Assembly (NCBI GenBank): GCA_025506515.1
Contig: CM046452.1
Span: forward strand, 103,088,559-103,152,558
Reading direction: 5' to 3'
Length of the DNA: 64,000 nucleotides
Source: Flaveria trinervia
Taxonomy: Eukaryota; Streptophyta; Magnoliopsida; Asterales; Asteraceae
Both the position numbers and the translations under genes were made by a program. Of the stretch, positions 11,706 through 24,741 are shown one piece after another; position 1 is the stretch's first letter, and each line of letters begins with the position of its first letter. The notes beneath the pieces were generated by a model that did no database searches, was not told the origin of the DNA, and worked only from the letters and a program-made list of their open reading frames with translations.

Positions 11706-14035
11706 ATGGATAACGATACTCTAAGAACCCTCGTTGGAATACTCGGTTCGTGCCCTTACTCTACTTTAGTTGATTAAGATTTTAAGCGTGTAAATTTATA
11801 TTATTTACACATCTATACAATATCACTTGAGGTTTTTCGAATGTGAGTTTGATTAGTAGAAAAACACGTCTCTAGCATAATAAATATAATCCTTTGTTGT
11901 GTATTGCTCAGTTTGTGATAAAATTTTAGGAAAAGTACTATTGAAATAGATTCGCTCTGTCAAAAACATCGTCTAATACTCTATTACACAAAATATCACC
12001 TAGGAGTTGCAAGGGAGATTATGTAAAAACTTAAACTACATGGTAGAAGATGACAACAAAAAAGATTTATTTCTACTGTTTTTTGTCTAACTTATGTCAT
12101 TTTGGACTTGCAGGGAATATTATATCGCTCATTCTCTTTCTCTCTCCCTTGTAATTTCTCGATCTATTTTACATACTCTTTGTAGTACTTCTTACGATTA
12201 AAGTACATAGAATGTTGTTTAATATATAACTATGAGTAAAAAACTACAAAACCGTATAAATAGTTCTCACACTACTTTACATAAAATCTATTATGTATCA
12301 AATGTCTTTTGATATAAATTTGTAAAAGTATATTTAAGTGCCAGTTTTAATTATTGAAAGCTTGGTGTAAGTGTGTAACTTCCAAAACAATATTATAGGC
12401 CAACATTTTTGAAGATTATCAAAGCAAAATCAGTTCAAGCATTCAGACCAGATCCATATGTTGCCACAATTCTAAATTGTGCACTGTGGATGTTCTACGG
12501 TCTCCCGATTGTCCATCCGGACAGTCTTCTGCTCATCACGATCAACGCTGCTGGATTCACAATCGAAGTAGTCTTTGTCACAATCTTCTTCCTCTACTCT
12601 ACTTGGGGTGGTAGAGTATGCCACATTTCACCTTTATATCTTACATTAACTTCTTCTTTAATTTTTCTAATATACTTCTGTTTGAACTAAATCATTATAT
12701 TGTTACACAAATGCAGAAAAAGATCATAATTGTTCTGCTTATCGAAATAGTTTTCACAGCTGCGGTAATTGCAGTTACATTGATGTGCTTTCACACCTAC
12801 GCTTCAAGATCAATGATTGTTGGAATGATTTGCATTGTCTTCAACATACTCATGTATGCGTCTCCATTGACCGTCATGGTAATTAAGTTTTTCTCTAGTT
12901 TATTGATATTATGTCGTGGGTTAATGTTAATGCAATAAGTAATCATATTGATTTTCTTAATTTTTATGAAAAAGTTCCTCGATCTAGCTTTGTTATGAAA
13001 TGTTTTTAAAACCGGACCGGACAGTGAATCGGACGTCTTACCGGTCGATGGTCGGATCGTATATAAGAACCGGATAAAATAATAACTAGTTTTTATAAAT
13101 ATATGTAAAAATTACAAAAAAAAATATATAAAAAAACCGGTTCAACCGGTCGGTTCCCGGTCCGACCGCCGGTTTTACATTAAAACGGTTTTAAGCACCG
13201 AACCGGACCAGATTGGAGTCCGGTTCCCGATCCAACCGGTTGTCCGGTCCGGTTTTCAAAAGCATGTTGTTATGTTAAGTCTGTATATTTCTTAAAAAGC
13301 ATGAAAAAGTCACCAACGAATTTATGTGTTCCAAAATCTGTTTAAAATGCACAATGTTGTGAACCTTTTTTAACAGTGACTTTGTTAAGTTAAAATTGAC
13401 AAAGTGACGTTTAAAATTATTAAAGAAATTATAAATAAACTGATTTTGACTAATTTATTTGTTAAGAAGTAAATATTAATTATTTTTTTAAAAAAGTGTA
13501 TTTTAGCCAAGTTTAGAAACTTTAATAAAAGAAGTTTGTCTAGTGATTTTATCGTGTGTATTTTATAAGTTGAGCGACTATAATATTCTAATATATTATA
13601 TTGAGAAACTTATTATCGAGAAAAATAATGATTTTTATAGCATTAAGTATATGATTTATTCAATTAATGGATTTGTACAGAAAATGGTGATAAAGACAAA
13701 AAGTGTCAAATACATGCCGTTTACATTATCAGTTGCCACTTTTGCCAATAGCATCGTATGGTGTGGCTATGCTCTCCTCAAGTTTGATCCTTACATCTTG
13801 GTAACTTCATCATTCCATAAACTCAAGATTAAGCTTGTTAACATACATTTATTTAAATTATATTATGACATTTTTCATGGTTTGTTGGATCTTATTTAAT
13901 TAGGTTCCAAATGCTCTAGGGACATTATCAGCAATAGTTCAACTCATATTGTATGCAACCTACTACAGTTCCACCAATTGGGACGATGATGATGAGGAAG
14001 GTGAGGTCCAAATGTCGTCGATATCCAACACCTAA
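11706..14035 (+). CDS. SWEET sugar transporter, SWEET4/5/7 (clade II)-like
   Basis: Six exons: 11706-11745, 12114-12150, 12399-12615, 12717-12878, 13681-13800, 13904-14035, summing to 708 nt (235 aa) with all junction phases consistent. SWEETs are seven-helix uniporters built from two MtN3/saliva triple-helix repeats. The first repeat is seen in GNIISLILFLSPLPTF, IIKAKSVQAFRPDPY and NCALWMFYGLPIVHPDS; the second in MYASPLTVM, VIKTKSVKYMPF and FDPYILVPNALG. The tail is acidic (NWDDDDEEGEVQMS). VIKTKSVKYMPF with the acidic tail fits clade II, whose members mostly move hexoses across the plasma membrane or tonoplast; substrate and membrane here are inference. The gene appears intact. Intron 4 carries a 269-bp TIR element. 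A decayed copy of its 3' exons lies about 1.1 kb downstream. Confidence 0.93.
12998..13266. mobile_element. CCGGTCC-rich TIR element in SWEET intron 4, TSD TTGTTATG
   Basis: The block is bounded by AAATGTTTTTAAAACCGG at the left and, as reverse complement of the right end, CATGCTTTTGAAAACCGG. The 8-bp TTGTTATG at 12990-12997 is repeated exactly at 13267-13274. The interior alternates GC-rich ACCGGACCGG/CCGGTCGG motifs with an AT-rich centre. A related block is at 48720-49096. No coding capacity; a MITE is the best reading. Confidence 0.7.
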
Positions 14036-15104
14036 ACATCATCGAGGCATACATTTTCAATAATAGCATACCATCGGCCGATGTTTATGGATTCAAGTGA
14101 TCGACCTAAGCATGTTCTTCTATGCAAGCTTGGGCAGTTTTTCGGTTTCTGTTAGACATAAAATATGGAGTGACACCGTGAGTTGTGACCATGCAAATAT
14201 TTGTTAATGTATCACTACATAGTGTTATGAAGATTCTTTGAAATTATTAACAAGTCATGTTTTGAAAATACAACATATTTGGTTCATTTAAGTAAAAGAG
14301 TGTCATTTTTGTTATGTGATTAGTTGTTATAGTGTCAAAAAGGAACCATAACCTCAGATCTCTCTTTTCTCTTATATACCAATTACCATTTTGCTAATCA
14401 CTTAAATCAAGATCCGAACACGATTATGCATGTTTTCGTACGTCCTGCTTTCTCTTCCATATATGGTAGTAGTATGAAATATAACTTTGGCATCATGGCT
14501 AAGGAATGCTCATGTTTGATCCTAGGTTGTGACGAATTCTCAACCCTGTAACGGTCCCTAGCGTCTAGGTCAACCTTTTACTAGGCGTCCGACCACGATC
14601 CCTCCATTTAGGTCAAACACAATCTCTCCCTTGGGCTGTTATATTCCCATTTTACTATAACCAAATGCATGGAGAACATGCTCCCTGTGACTTTATGTCG
14701 TCGTGACACCCTCAGGATATAATCCGAGCATCATTTTCGCACTTCTGGGATAATGACTTGGACTTGCCAGCTTGTCTGAAAGTCCAAACCGACTCGAATA
14801 TCACTTGTTATTCTGAGCATCATACCATGTCCTTAGATCCCTGGGGACGAGATATCATTTCCCGCTTTATGATTATGGATCACTAGTTTCATCCTGTCAT
14901 GAACTTATAAGAAAGAGTGGCCCAAATTTTGACTAGTGAGATATGAGAAGTGTAATAACTACACATTAAGTTATACATAGATTTACACAAGAATTATATG
15001 TAAGAGTGCTTGAAACCCACGTTTAAACACAACTTATCAAATATGATATTCAAACATTTGACTTGGCAGAACATCTTAACTTTATATACGCATTTTATAA
15101 TCTT
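14036..15104. other. SWEET 3' region and an unexplained GC-richer block
   Basis: After the SWEET stop comes a probable 3' UTR. From about 14517 to 14935 the composition changes to a more even base mix with many short words such as CGTCGTGACACC and GGGGACGAG. I can neither translate it convincingly in any frame nor recognise it. It may be an old transposon remnant. Confidence 0.4.
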
Positions 15105-15326
15105 CTATGATCTGTAATCCTTACATCTTGGTACGTTGTAAGTTGGCCTTTTCATATACATCATAAATCCGTATGATATTTTTCATGTCTTTTTATTCAT
15201 TTTCTTTATCTTTTTCAATCAAATAGGTTCCAAATTGGCTGGTAGTTGTTCAAGTTCTTGTGTCCCTACATATTATTCAGTGGCTTCTTTGATACTATTG
15301 GGAAGACTTTGTTCCAAAAGCATAGT
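15105..15326 (+). pseudogene. decayed SWEET 3'-exon fragment
   Basis: TAATCCTTACATCTTGGTA matches the end of SWEET exon 5 and its donor (13781-13803). After a short intron-like gap, AGGTTCCAAATTGGCTGGTAGTTGTTCAAG (15224-15253) resembles the start of exon 6 (VPNALG...IVQ), and ATTGGGAAGACTTTG near 15297 parallels the NWDDD codons. Several in-frame stops are present. This looks like the remnant of a tandem SWEET copy or partial duplication. Confidence 0.65.
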
Positions 15327-15719
15327 AAGATTGATGCATTTGATATATATTATGTGCTATTTTGTTAATTTGACCGACCCATCAGATTTAAGCCCAAACC
15401 CATTTTAATATATTTTTTTAATTGACCCATATAATAAGTAAATATTAATGACATTGAGTTTTTTTAAAAAGAAAAAATTATATCATCGGATAAGTTTTAA
15501 TATCATAATAAAATAAAATATATATTCCAGTAAATGAAAACATAAAACTTTACATAATCCAAACATGTGGCATAATTAACACAAGTCTACACCCGTACAC
15601 CATCTAATGTATTCCCCATTTAAGAATCTATCAATTTTTCTTGCTTGTTTTTCAACTTAGCAAAACCTTTCGATATTAATATATCGATGTACCATTTTCT
15701 CAGCACACGGTACAAGTTG

Positions 15720-18183
15720 TCAAGGCCCGCGATACTTCCGAAAGCAAAGACACCCTTGAGCTTGATCACCTGGAATCATACCTCCGCCTTTAGTAGTATC
15801 AATTCCTTCCAACATCCTAACAACCTCGTCCATTTCGGGTCGTTTGTCGGGATTTGCATCCCAACATTGTTTCATAACGTTAGAAAGAGAACTCGGGCAA
15901 CATCTTGGTATCTCAGGCCTTAGATTCTGCATGTATTTTAATCAACAAATCTGTATAAGTACCTAAAAATGTTTCTCAAAGTGCATGTTTTAGAAGCATG
16001 ATAAGTGCTCTGATGTTATTGTAAGAATGTACCTGGCGAACGACAGCAGAAGTTACTTCCGAGAAACTAAGGTCAGGGTACGGCATATCACAACAATATA
16101 TTTCCCACAAACAAATGCCAAAACTGTACACGTCGCACTTTCTATTATACGGGTTCCCATTAAGGACCTTAAGTTGATTAATTAAACCACCAAAGCACAA
16201 GATTAATAGTTGAAAAACTAGAAAACCAAAAGTAGAGTTTTCAACTTGAACCATTTATTTAATAATGGTTTGATATGGGAATCTGGGTTGGGTTTTCTAT
16301 AGCTCAAACAAGTCAAGTCAAAACGGTCGAATGGCTTGCTTTTATACATACAACTTTCTAGACTGTAATTGTCTAGAAGATTCAGATTATTACTGTAGTA
16401 ATACGTTTAGTAGTCGTTAAACACCCATTAACTATGTATAAAAAGGTAAAACATGGAGGGAAAAATGTTTGCAAATCAACCATATCTCAACCATTTGACT
16501 CCTACAGAAATTACCCCAAAACTTGTTTAGAACTTTTTCCAAGATGCCCAGCCTTTTAAGGGAAACAGAGCGTATACCTCAGGGGCCATATAGCCAAGCG
16601 TCCCGGTTTCACCAGTCATGTCATTTGGATTAGAGGCTTCAACACGCGCAACACCAAAATCAGCAATTTTAACGGTTCTGCTTTTGTCCAGCAGCATATT
16701 TTCAGTCTTCACATCTCTGTGTACAATCTTTTGGGAATGCAGGTAACTTAACCTAGTCAAAGTCAACAAATCTGGTCAAACCCCCCCAAATTTCAACTTA
16801 AATCTACATTGGATTCTTCAGATATTAGTGAAAATTTCAATACCAAGCTTAGTAATGCTGCAAAGGGAAAAGTTGCATTAAATTCAGAAGCAAATCCCTT
16901 ACAAATTTTGACTTTGAAAGGTGAAGGTGAAAAATTAAGAGTTTGGTAGGCATACCCTCTTGCAAGATCAAGAGCAATTTGGATAACTGCTTTAAAAGGA
17001 AGTTTTTTTCTCCGGTTTTTTATCAGGTATGACTTTAACGCACCCCCAGGGAGATATTCTACCACAACACAGCATATATTGCTAGGCATCCCAATCAGAC
17101 CATTTTCAGTTTGTACCTGCAGCTCTGAAGAACCCATCGTTGCACCTATAAACTGCATTACAACATCAAGTGTGTTCTAATCAGCATCTAACCATCATCA
17201 GCTACACAATTGACAACACTGAACATTTAACATTCAGTTTAACCACAATTTAAACTTATGGTAGCGAGGCGTTGACTTCTTTAATATAATAACTAGCCCA
17301 AAACTTCCAAATTCTGATAATTTGCGCGACTATGTCAAAGATGAAAGTTTGTAAATGGTGAAATTATGACCTTAGTGACATTAGGATGGTCAAGTTTATG
17401 CCACACCACCACTTCTTGTGTAAACGCCGCCCTTAACGATTGTATTTCCGCCTCTGATCGGTGACCCTCTTCCCCCCAGTCCAGCAGTTTGACTGATATG
17501 AATTAAACAATAATCACTCAAATCAATTCATAAAACATCCATGGTAAACACTGTAAGTCATTATATAGCTCTTCCCCTGCACAAAATGAAACCCTAGATC
17601 TAAAATTCCCAAATTATCCTGTTTGTTAGAAATTTAACGTCACACAAAGCACAATTGAGATCCTAATATTCAAACCCTAATTTCAGAGCTCCCATCTCAC
17701 AACAGTCGGAAGTACACCCTAATAATCACTAAATCGAACTCACAGACACTGCAAACACTTGCTATTTATAAAAAAACCGACGAAATTAAGATTAAAACGT
17801 AGAAATTCGAAGTCATTTACTGTACAGATCGGAGAAATCGTTGACTTACCGGCGACGTCTACGCCGTCGTAGACGCCACGGTGGACGGTGCCGAAAGTGC
17901 CACGAGCAAGAACACTTTTGATGATGAGTTTAGAGGGATCGATCTCCCACTCGTGCCTCTTAAACAGCGGTCCGACGGCGGTGGTGGTGGCGGTGGTGGC
18001 GGAGGCGTCGGACTCCGGCAGCTTCTTCTTGTTCTTCTCCATCGTCCATACTTTCGTGAGATGACGATCAAGCTGTTGATCTAAACTCTTGAGATCAATC
18101 TGATCTGCCCTTACAAATCCATCACTATTATTGTTATTATTGTTGTTGTTGTTTTTACTGTTGTTGTTGTTGTTCTCCTTCAT
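15720..18183 (-). CDS. Raf-like MAPKKK-family protein kinase (MRK1-type)
   Basis: Six exons on the minus strand: 18183-17850, 17492-17371, 17152-16956, 16752-16578, 16167-16033, 15926-15720; 1170 nt, 389 aa, no frame break. An in-frame ATG at 18207 would add eight residues; 18183 is preferred because the family starts near there. The N-terminus carries poly-Asn, then DGFVRADQIDLKSLDQQLDRH and EWEIDPSKLIIK, characteristic of the MRK1 group (Arabidopsis At3g22750/At3g63260-like). Kinase motifs: glycine loop ARGTFGTVHRG, VK of beta-3, HRDVKTEN catalytic loop, DFGVAR, GTLGYMAPE, CDVYSFGICLWE, and the KRPEM end of the domain. A Cys-rich GCLCFRKYRG tail closes it. It should be a cytosolic Ser/Thr (dual-specificity-like) kinase; its substrate is unknown. 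Convergent with SWEET. Confidence 0.93.
18115..18180 (-). repeat. Asn-codon microsatellite in kinase exon 1
   Basis: GTT/ATT repeats on the plus strand encode two poly-Asn runs (five, then nine residues, split by Ser-Lys) right after the initiator. Trinucleotide slippage would change only Asn number and keep the frame, so length polymorphism is likely. Confidence 0.85.
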
Positions 18184-18207
18184 CTTCTCAACATACGAAA
18201 TCACCAA

Positions 18208-21200
18208 AAATAGAAGTGAAATCAGAGGGTTTGTGTGTGTTTGTGTGTGTTTTTATGTAAAGAAGTATGGGTAGGGAGTGAGGCCACCATTCACCATTAT
18301 TCTTTGCCGGATATGTACATACACAAAATAGCATTTGAAACACATGTGCCAGAAAAGTTAACTAATGGGTGTCTAGTTTTACGGTCTCTAATCTCTGTCC
18401 GGTGATAGTGATAAAGCATGTTATCATACACCCGTCATGTAACGTAACAAAGTTCAATTAAATATAGATTTTGATGTGTAATATTATGATTCGTAGTTAA
18501 AACAAAAGCTTATATATTTTGTTACACTTTTCTTATGATTTTCTTCGTATTTCCCTTGTCACGTTCGGAGAACGATGTTTCGAGCTTCATAGGTTGATTT
18601 GACGCCTTAACAAGATGTTGCTACTGATGTCCTTATATACTAGTCAAACTATATAACTAAGGGTCGTTAAGTTTATTCTTTAAATTTTATTTTTTCAGAT
18701 AAAAAGAAAAATATGTTTAACATAACTAACTTCATCAAGGTTTCCACCATTCACATAAAACCAAGTAATTTATCTAGGTCCGGCCTTTTAAAAAAATTAA
18801 ATAACTAGATGTTATGTTGTTACCTATCCAACACCACATAATTTGCATTACAATTAATTTGCATCAATTAACAAAATTAAATCATTGATCTCAAAAAAAA
18901 AATTCATCACTTTAACCCTAAATAACTATGCTACTAGATCTAAAGTCTAAACCCCACCACAAACAAGTAACCAAAACAACACCACCGGTTGAACATGACA
19001 TAATTGGTGTCATCCGGTTGTCAAAACATTGTGTGTTACATTTATTCCTTTTTTTACAAAATATATGGTAGAGATTTTGGCATGTGTATTTGATAACATT
19101 GAAAGGAGCCATGTGGGCACATGGGGTTGCCTAATGCCTGAAACTAACGTGTGTTCTTGACCCACCAGTTTTTCTTATTTCGATTATTTGCGTCTTTGTT
19201 TTTATTTTCGAATCAAGAACTTAAATTAATCTCTTCTATTTTATCATCTCAATCATATAGAATATGAATAATTTAAACCCATATAACATACCAAAAATAA
19301 AAAAGATAAGATATATTAAAAGACACGACAATCCATATTCTTAGTGATCGCAAAGCATATTTATGACTTGAAGATTATTTATTTAACCTTTTAAGATATG
19401 AATTGGATAAGCATTAAGATGTCATAATCTTATGAAGTATGTGTTGGGTCAACACGATACAAGTGTACGTAGAGTCCCAATTGGAAAAGGGATAAGATAA
19501 TAAAATTTAATCAAAACAAAATCTTAAATAATTTTTATAATAAGATAATAGTATTAATAATTTTTATAACAAGAGTTGACCTTGTTTTAAAAATGTGAAA
19601 ATATTATTGGATGTTATTAAATAAGGGCCGTAAGTCCTAACACATCATGACACCTGCAAAGACTGACTTTGGGTGTCATATGACCGATTAATCTTTTTTA
19701 TAAACTAACAATAAGACGACCTTTTTATTATAAACTAACTTTAGTAAACCCGTGTATTACACAGGTTAAATAAATAAAATATTAATATAATAAAATTTAT
19801 TAATTATAAATAATATTATAAGATATGTTATTATTTAAATTACGTATAAGCAATGACTATAACTAATTAAACAGTGACATCAATTTTTAAAAATTTTTGT
19901 TTTAAATTTTTTTCCAATAAAATAATAAACATTTTGTTATAAAACAAACCGTATAAAAATGACATTTTTAAAAAAATTCATATTATATTTCCCAAATTAA
20001 TAATATTTGGTTTTAAAAATTGAACTTAAAAAACAATTTTTGAAATATTTTGTATTTTTAAAAACGTATTATTATTTAGAAAAAATATATTTTATAATTT
20101 TTTTTGTTTATTTAGAAATAATATTAATAAATAGATCTTATTTTTAATTTATTAAATGCAAAAGAAAGTTAAATAATATTACTAGTAATTAAGATAATTA
20201 TTTAAGATGAGAGAGAGGCGGGAAAATTTTAATAAGGATGAGTGTGGTGATGACACGTGTCACCTCAAGTTACTTTTTTATTAGAGTAGTAAAATAAGAT
20301 ATAGACTTGAAAATGAACTATTTATAATTGGGTTAAACACACGACCTGTTTAATAAGTTGGCTAATGGGCAATCCACTTAATGAAATTTTAAGAAGTTTG
20401 TGTATAGAGCCTAGGGATGACAAGTATCAAATTTTAAATGTTAAAAAAGTTTCTTTATATTTACAATTGATTGTTTACATTGTTATAGTCGCTATGAACA
20501 TCAAAGAGGTCGAGTGATATGATTTTATGTGGGTCTAACACGACATAACGCCAATAATATATTGGCAAGATCCGTAACCCAAAACTCATCAGCCCAACAT
20601 AATTAACACTCCAACTAATAAATATATTTTATTTTGGACACATGCCACTAAAATGGCATAAAATGATAATAGGATTATATTTTATTTCATCTTCTTTCTT
20701 TTTCTTCTCTACACCTATCATACATACGAAAAAATATCCATGTCAACAAGGAGTTCATAAAGTAAGTCACTCAAATTTATCTTCTGTTACAAACATCTCG
20801 ATCTCCGTCTTTACTCTTTCGTCTAAAATTCATGTTGCTATGAATGTTTCACTTACGGGGCATGTTAGAACAGTTTCTTTTGCATAAATTTTCTTTGTGT
20901 ATAGCACCACTACAATGCTAAATATGTGTTCACGATACAATGATATCTTCCAAAAGAAATCAAGATTTCATGTAAAGAAAAGTTATGTCCTATATGAGTG
21001 TTGAATCGCCTTGTAAACATGTTTTACTAATTTGCTCGGCCCAATATCATGAACACATTGAATTGGGCTTAAGGAGTAGTTGGACCCTTGACGGGCTTGA
21101 CATTCTATAATTCAGTTTGGTTTAATTAATTAGTTCATAATTGAAGGGGTAAATCTGGACAATGTAAAAACTTTAGGGAGTAAACCCAAAAGTATGGTTT

Positions 21201-23050
21201 ACTTAATTAGTTATATTAGTTCGTTAGGAATAGATAATTAGTAGTTATTTATTTGATTATTTAAACAGTTATAATTGTATTAGGATTAACTTATGTCTAG
21301 TATAAATATAAGGTTATGTATTCTGTTTTATTATTCGAGTTTAATATTAAATAAATGTTAAGTTATGTTACTTTAATTCTACATGTTTACATGTATTTTT
21401 GGACTGATCAAATTGGTTACTCCAAACCCGAAACCTAAAAGTTGATAAGGATTTTAAACAAGAAATTGTTAGGACGAATATTTATGTTTGATAATTTGAT
21501 ACCGTTGTTCACCTTTTTGGATGCAACAGAAAGTCAAAAGGGTATAATATGCAGTCTATCGAACGAGATTCAAGTCTTTCACATTTGAGTTAATTTATAA
21601 CTTTGATACCACTATTTGGAATTAGGATTAATACTTAACACGTATGCCTACCATAGAAGGGAACATATATGAGATTTCACTCTAAAACTTATAACAAAGA
21701 TGAACTCATAAACTTGTATGTGGGCTACCTTTTCATTGAATGATGTGCAATTGCTGTCAACACAATTATATCGTCACATTTATATTAAAGTAAACTTGAC
21801 ACCATTTGAAGCAATAATCTATAAGATGATCGATACTACCAATGATTGATAAAGATGAATTAATACCTATATCAATGATATTATATTCAACTTTTGTAAG
21901 TTGTAGCATCAATATTATCAATCAATAAACAAAAACAATGCATAGGGCACATGGTGGGCGTCAATTGTGTTCTTGCAATGGACATGACATGGATATATTT
22001 GGAATATATATTTTTTAGAGAGAGAACAACATTTATCTTAAAAAATGTATATGTATAAGAGTTGTGAGAACCGCTTTAATCCCATAATATTTATATATAA
22101 CTATGTAGAATCCAGATAGAGTAATTTTTTAAATTTAAGTTAAAAACAATATCAATATCAATACCATCTTGTCCACATACACACATGTACATGTAGTATA
22201 TGCACATGTTTAATTTTTTATACTTCTTCATAGAAGAGCTCTTAGTATACTCCATTAGTTGATACTAGTAAAATTTAAACCCTAACCTCTAATATTGAGT
22301 CAAGACTTCTTATCGGTACTACAACCATTTGGGACAAATATTATTACGATTGCTTATATTATTTATGATGTATGAATGTGTTGAGAAAAGTCGTTATAAT
22401 GTATCTTTTGAACCATGTCCCACATCACATTACATTCTAATTACAATCAACTTGACATGCGTTTGTCATCATTAAATTGATGCGGTTCGAGGCCCATAAA
22501 GCGGGCGATAAGTGAATTTTAGGAGGTATGTGTTCTTGGTTAAAAGTTATAATTAGATTCCTTTGAAAATGGATTTATATTTTTAACTTGGTTGAAAAAC
22601 AAGTGATGGTCGTGGTAAACGTTAATATTTTTAAATTTTCTGTTTTTAAGTTTTACATATAATAATACAATATAAATTTTGTTAGTAATTTATTTCTAAT
22701 TAAAAAATATTGTAAAACGTTATGACATTATTGGTTTTATAGAAGTAGTTACAAAACCGTGGGTTTTATTTGATGTATTATTGAATAAGGACTAAGAGTC
22801 GTACTCAAATGTAATCTGTCTTTCTATCTCATTCTTTAAGGGCCAAAATATTTAAAGCCGTCGGTTGTATTCCTATGGGTCCAATGTGTAGAGACTTTTT
22901 TCTGAAAAAAGATCAAACAAAAAATCCGTGATGTAAATTTATCCAGTCATGTACAATCAAATTAAAGAGAGAATTCTCAAAATCTTTTTTTCACATCAGA
23001 TTCTTTTAAAATATCTATTCCAAAAAACCATATTTTAAAATGTCTTTGCC
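18208..23050. other. long repeat-rich intergenic region
   Basis: The first several hundred bases are the promoter side of the minus-strand kinase. No gene is supported through the rest. A repeat with a CCCGTGTATTACACAGGT start lies at about 19748-20240 (listed separately). Around 21120-21400 there is LTR-like AT-rich sequence (TATAAATATAAGG followed by TTATTATTCGAG), but I could not define its ends. The ORF at 20642-20887 has no recognisable domain. Confidence 0.5.
19748..20240 (+). repeat. dispersed repeat, copy 1 of 3 (CCGTGTATTACACGG family)
   Basis: It begins with the near-palindrome CCCGTGTATTACACAGGTTAAATAAATAAAATATTAA and ends in a GAGAGAGGCGGGAAAA block. Similar start and end blocks in the same order are found near 27430-27655 and 48518-48680. 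The interior is AT-rich and diverged. The class is unknown; no target duplication was defined. Confidence 0.5.
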
Positions 23051-23693
23051 CAGGGGCGGACCCAGAATTTTTTTTTCGGGGTTGGTTTTTTTCAGTTTTC
23101 GAATAGACGTGTATATCTTTAACTCAATGCTGTATTTTCTGTTTGGGTCGGGTCAGGTCACACAAAATAAATTGCAATTACATTATAAGACATTTGACAA
23201 AAACACGATTTCATTAGAAAATAAAACACATTACACTTTATACTTGTTGTTTACGTGGCTTTATCTTTTGAAAAATATCCAATACATTATCAATCAAAAC
23301 CTTCTTAAAAATGTCTTTCTCCTAAAAATGTAACAAATAGAAGTATTGTTTAAGGTATTCTTCTAAAAATTTAGAGATAATTAAAGAATGTTAATAGATT
23401 AATGAAATACATGTTAGGTGTTTAGTTAAATAAATGAGCTTAGAGATTTCATACAAAATAGACCTATTGATGATTATTCTGATATTACTTTTCTTAACTA
23501 AGTGAGTTATTATTTTAATTTTTAATGGGTTAAACATTACAACAAAAATAGGGTTTAGGGGTCGTAAAATATTTTACAGAGGTTAATATTAAAAAATACA
23601 CGTGGTCAATAAAAACCGTCAATACACATTACACATAGGGGGAAAATCTGCGGGGTTGGTTGACCCCTCCCCTCCCTTCTTAGGTCCGCCCAT
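23051..23693. mobile_element. GGGGCGGACC TIR element, about 640 bp
   Basis: CAGGGGCGGACCCAG at the left and TAGGTCCGCCCATG at the right are mutual inverted repeats (GGGCGGACC core), each adjoining a TGCC that may be the target duplication. This terminal motif is widespread in plant genomes. A CACTA-like terminus (CATTACAACAAAAATAGGG, near 23534) occurs inside, so the segment may be composite. Confidence 0.5.
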
Positions 23694-23699
23694 GCCGGA

Positions 23700-24000
23700 C
23701 ATTACGTCTAGACCAACTATAGAGGCTTTTAACTTACTATAGAGACGTTTGAATTTATTACAGAGACGTTCGAACCAACTATAAATATGTCTGACCATAC
23801 TATAAACGCGCACGTACTATAAAGATGCCAAACCCTTTGTGTAGAGACGTCCATTCCTATCGTAAAGACGTCCGTTCCTATCGTAAAGACGTCCGTTCCT
23901 ATCGTAAAGACGTCCGTTCCTATCGTAAAGACGTCTGACCTTAGTGTAGTGGTGTCTGGCTTTTGTTTATAAGCACATGAACATGCTATAAAAGCATCCA
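23700..24000. repeat. degenerate GACGT repeat array with 21-bp minisatellite core
   Basis: The words ACTATAGAGACGT / ACTATAAAGATG recur every 20-25 bases across the block. Within it, AGACGTCCGTTCCTATCGTAA repeats with an exact 21-bp period starting at 23845, 23866, 23887, 23908 and partly 23929. Short degenerate arrays like this are typical of subterminal regions of CACTA-type transposons. Because 21 is a multiple of three, one reverse frame stays open and gives a repetitive ORF that is not a real gene. Confidence 0.7.
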
Positions 24001-24325
24001 ACCATTTACAAAAATAAAATAACATTAGAAGAGGATACGATTATGTCATAATATTAGATAGGTGTTTGCGCTTTGTCTAGTAGAAATATTTTAGGATACT
24101 TTTTGAAAAGATATTTTGAAGGATTTTTTGCAAGGAAAAAAATATTTTTTGGGAATTTTTCCTTTTGATTAAACACATGATAATTTTTTTTTATAGTTTA
24201 CCAACAATGAAGGGTAACAAGAAGTAATTTTACGTTACTGTCGAGTGTAACTTGCATCTACGTTTGTAGTTTTGATTGGAAATAAATAATACACTTAAAA
24301 ATAGATACTCGACACTGATATTGTT

Positions 24326-24694
24326 CAAATGAAAACCATGTTTATAATTAAAAATCATGAAAACCAAGGATTACATATATGTAAGTACATGTTAAAAAGT
24401 ATACAACTAAAAGTTACATACATGTATAGCTTATGTATATGTAAGTACGTGTTACCAAGTGTACAACTAAAAGTTACGTACATGTAGCTCATACAAGTTA
24501 CGTATACGGAAGTCGTTTTGTTATCATCGATGTTACTTGGAGTTTATATGAAAAATATATGACGACCTTAAAATATATGGTTGAATTTTACTTACATATA
24601 CTTTAAATAATTAGAATGTTAAATCAATTATAAGTTATGTGATTGGCTAGTGGTGGTTTTTATGGTTTTTAATTATAAACATGGTTTTCATTTG
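24326..24694. mobile_element. MITE with about 40-bp terminal inverted repeats
   Basis: CAAATGAAAACCATGTTTATAATTAAAAA at the left is repeated in inverted form at the right (TTTTTAATTATAAACATGGTTTTCATTTG). The interior has ACATATATGTAAGTAC-type subrepeats (about 24369-24490). There is no coding capacity and no clear target duplication, although GTTC and GATC flank the two ends. Confidence 0.65.
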
Positions 24695-24701
24695 ATCTCT
24701 C

Positions 24702-24741
<40 letters not shown>

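Noticed and set aside
20642..20887. A small secreted protein (hydrophobic N-terminus)
   Set aside because: The hydrophobic start comes from a T-rich run in repeat-like sequence; no intron, homology or promoter supports it.
23729..24025. Minus-strand ORF with repeated DVFTIGT
   Set aside because: It follows the 21-bp DNA repeat array; there is no protein family match.
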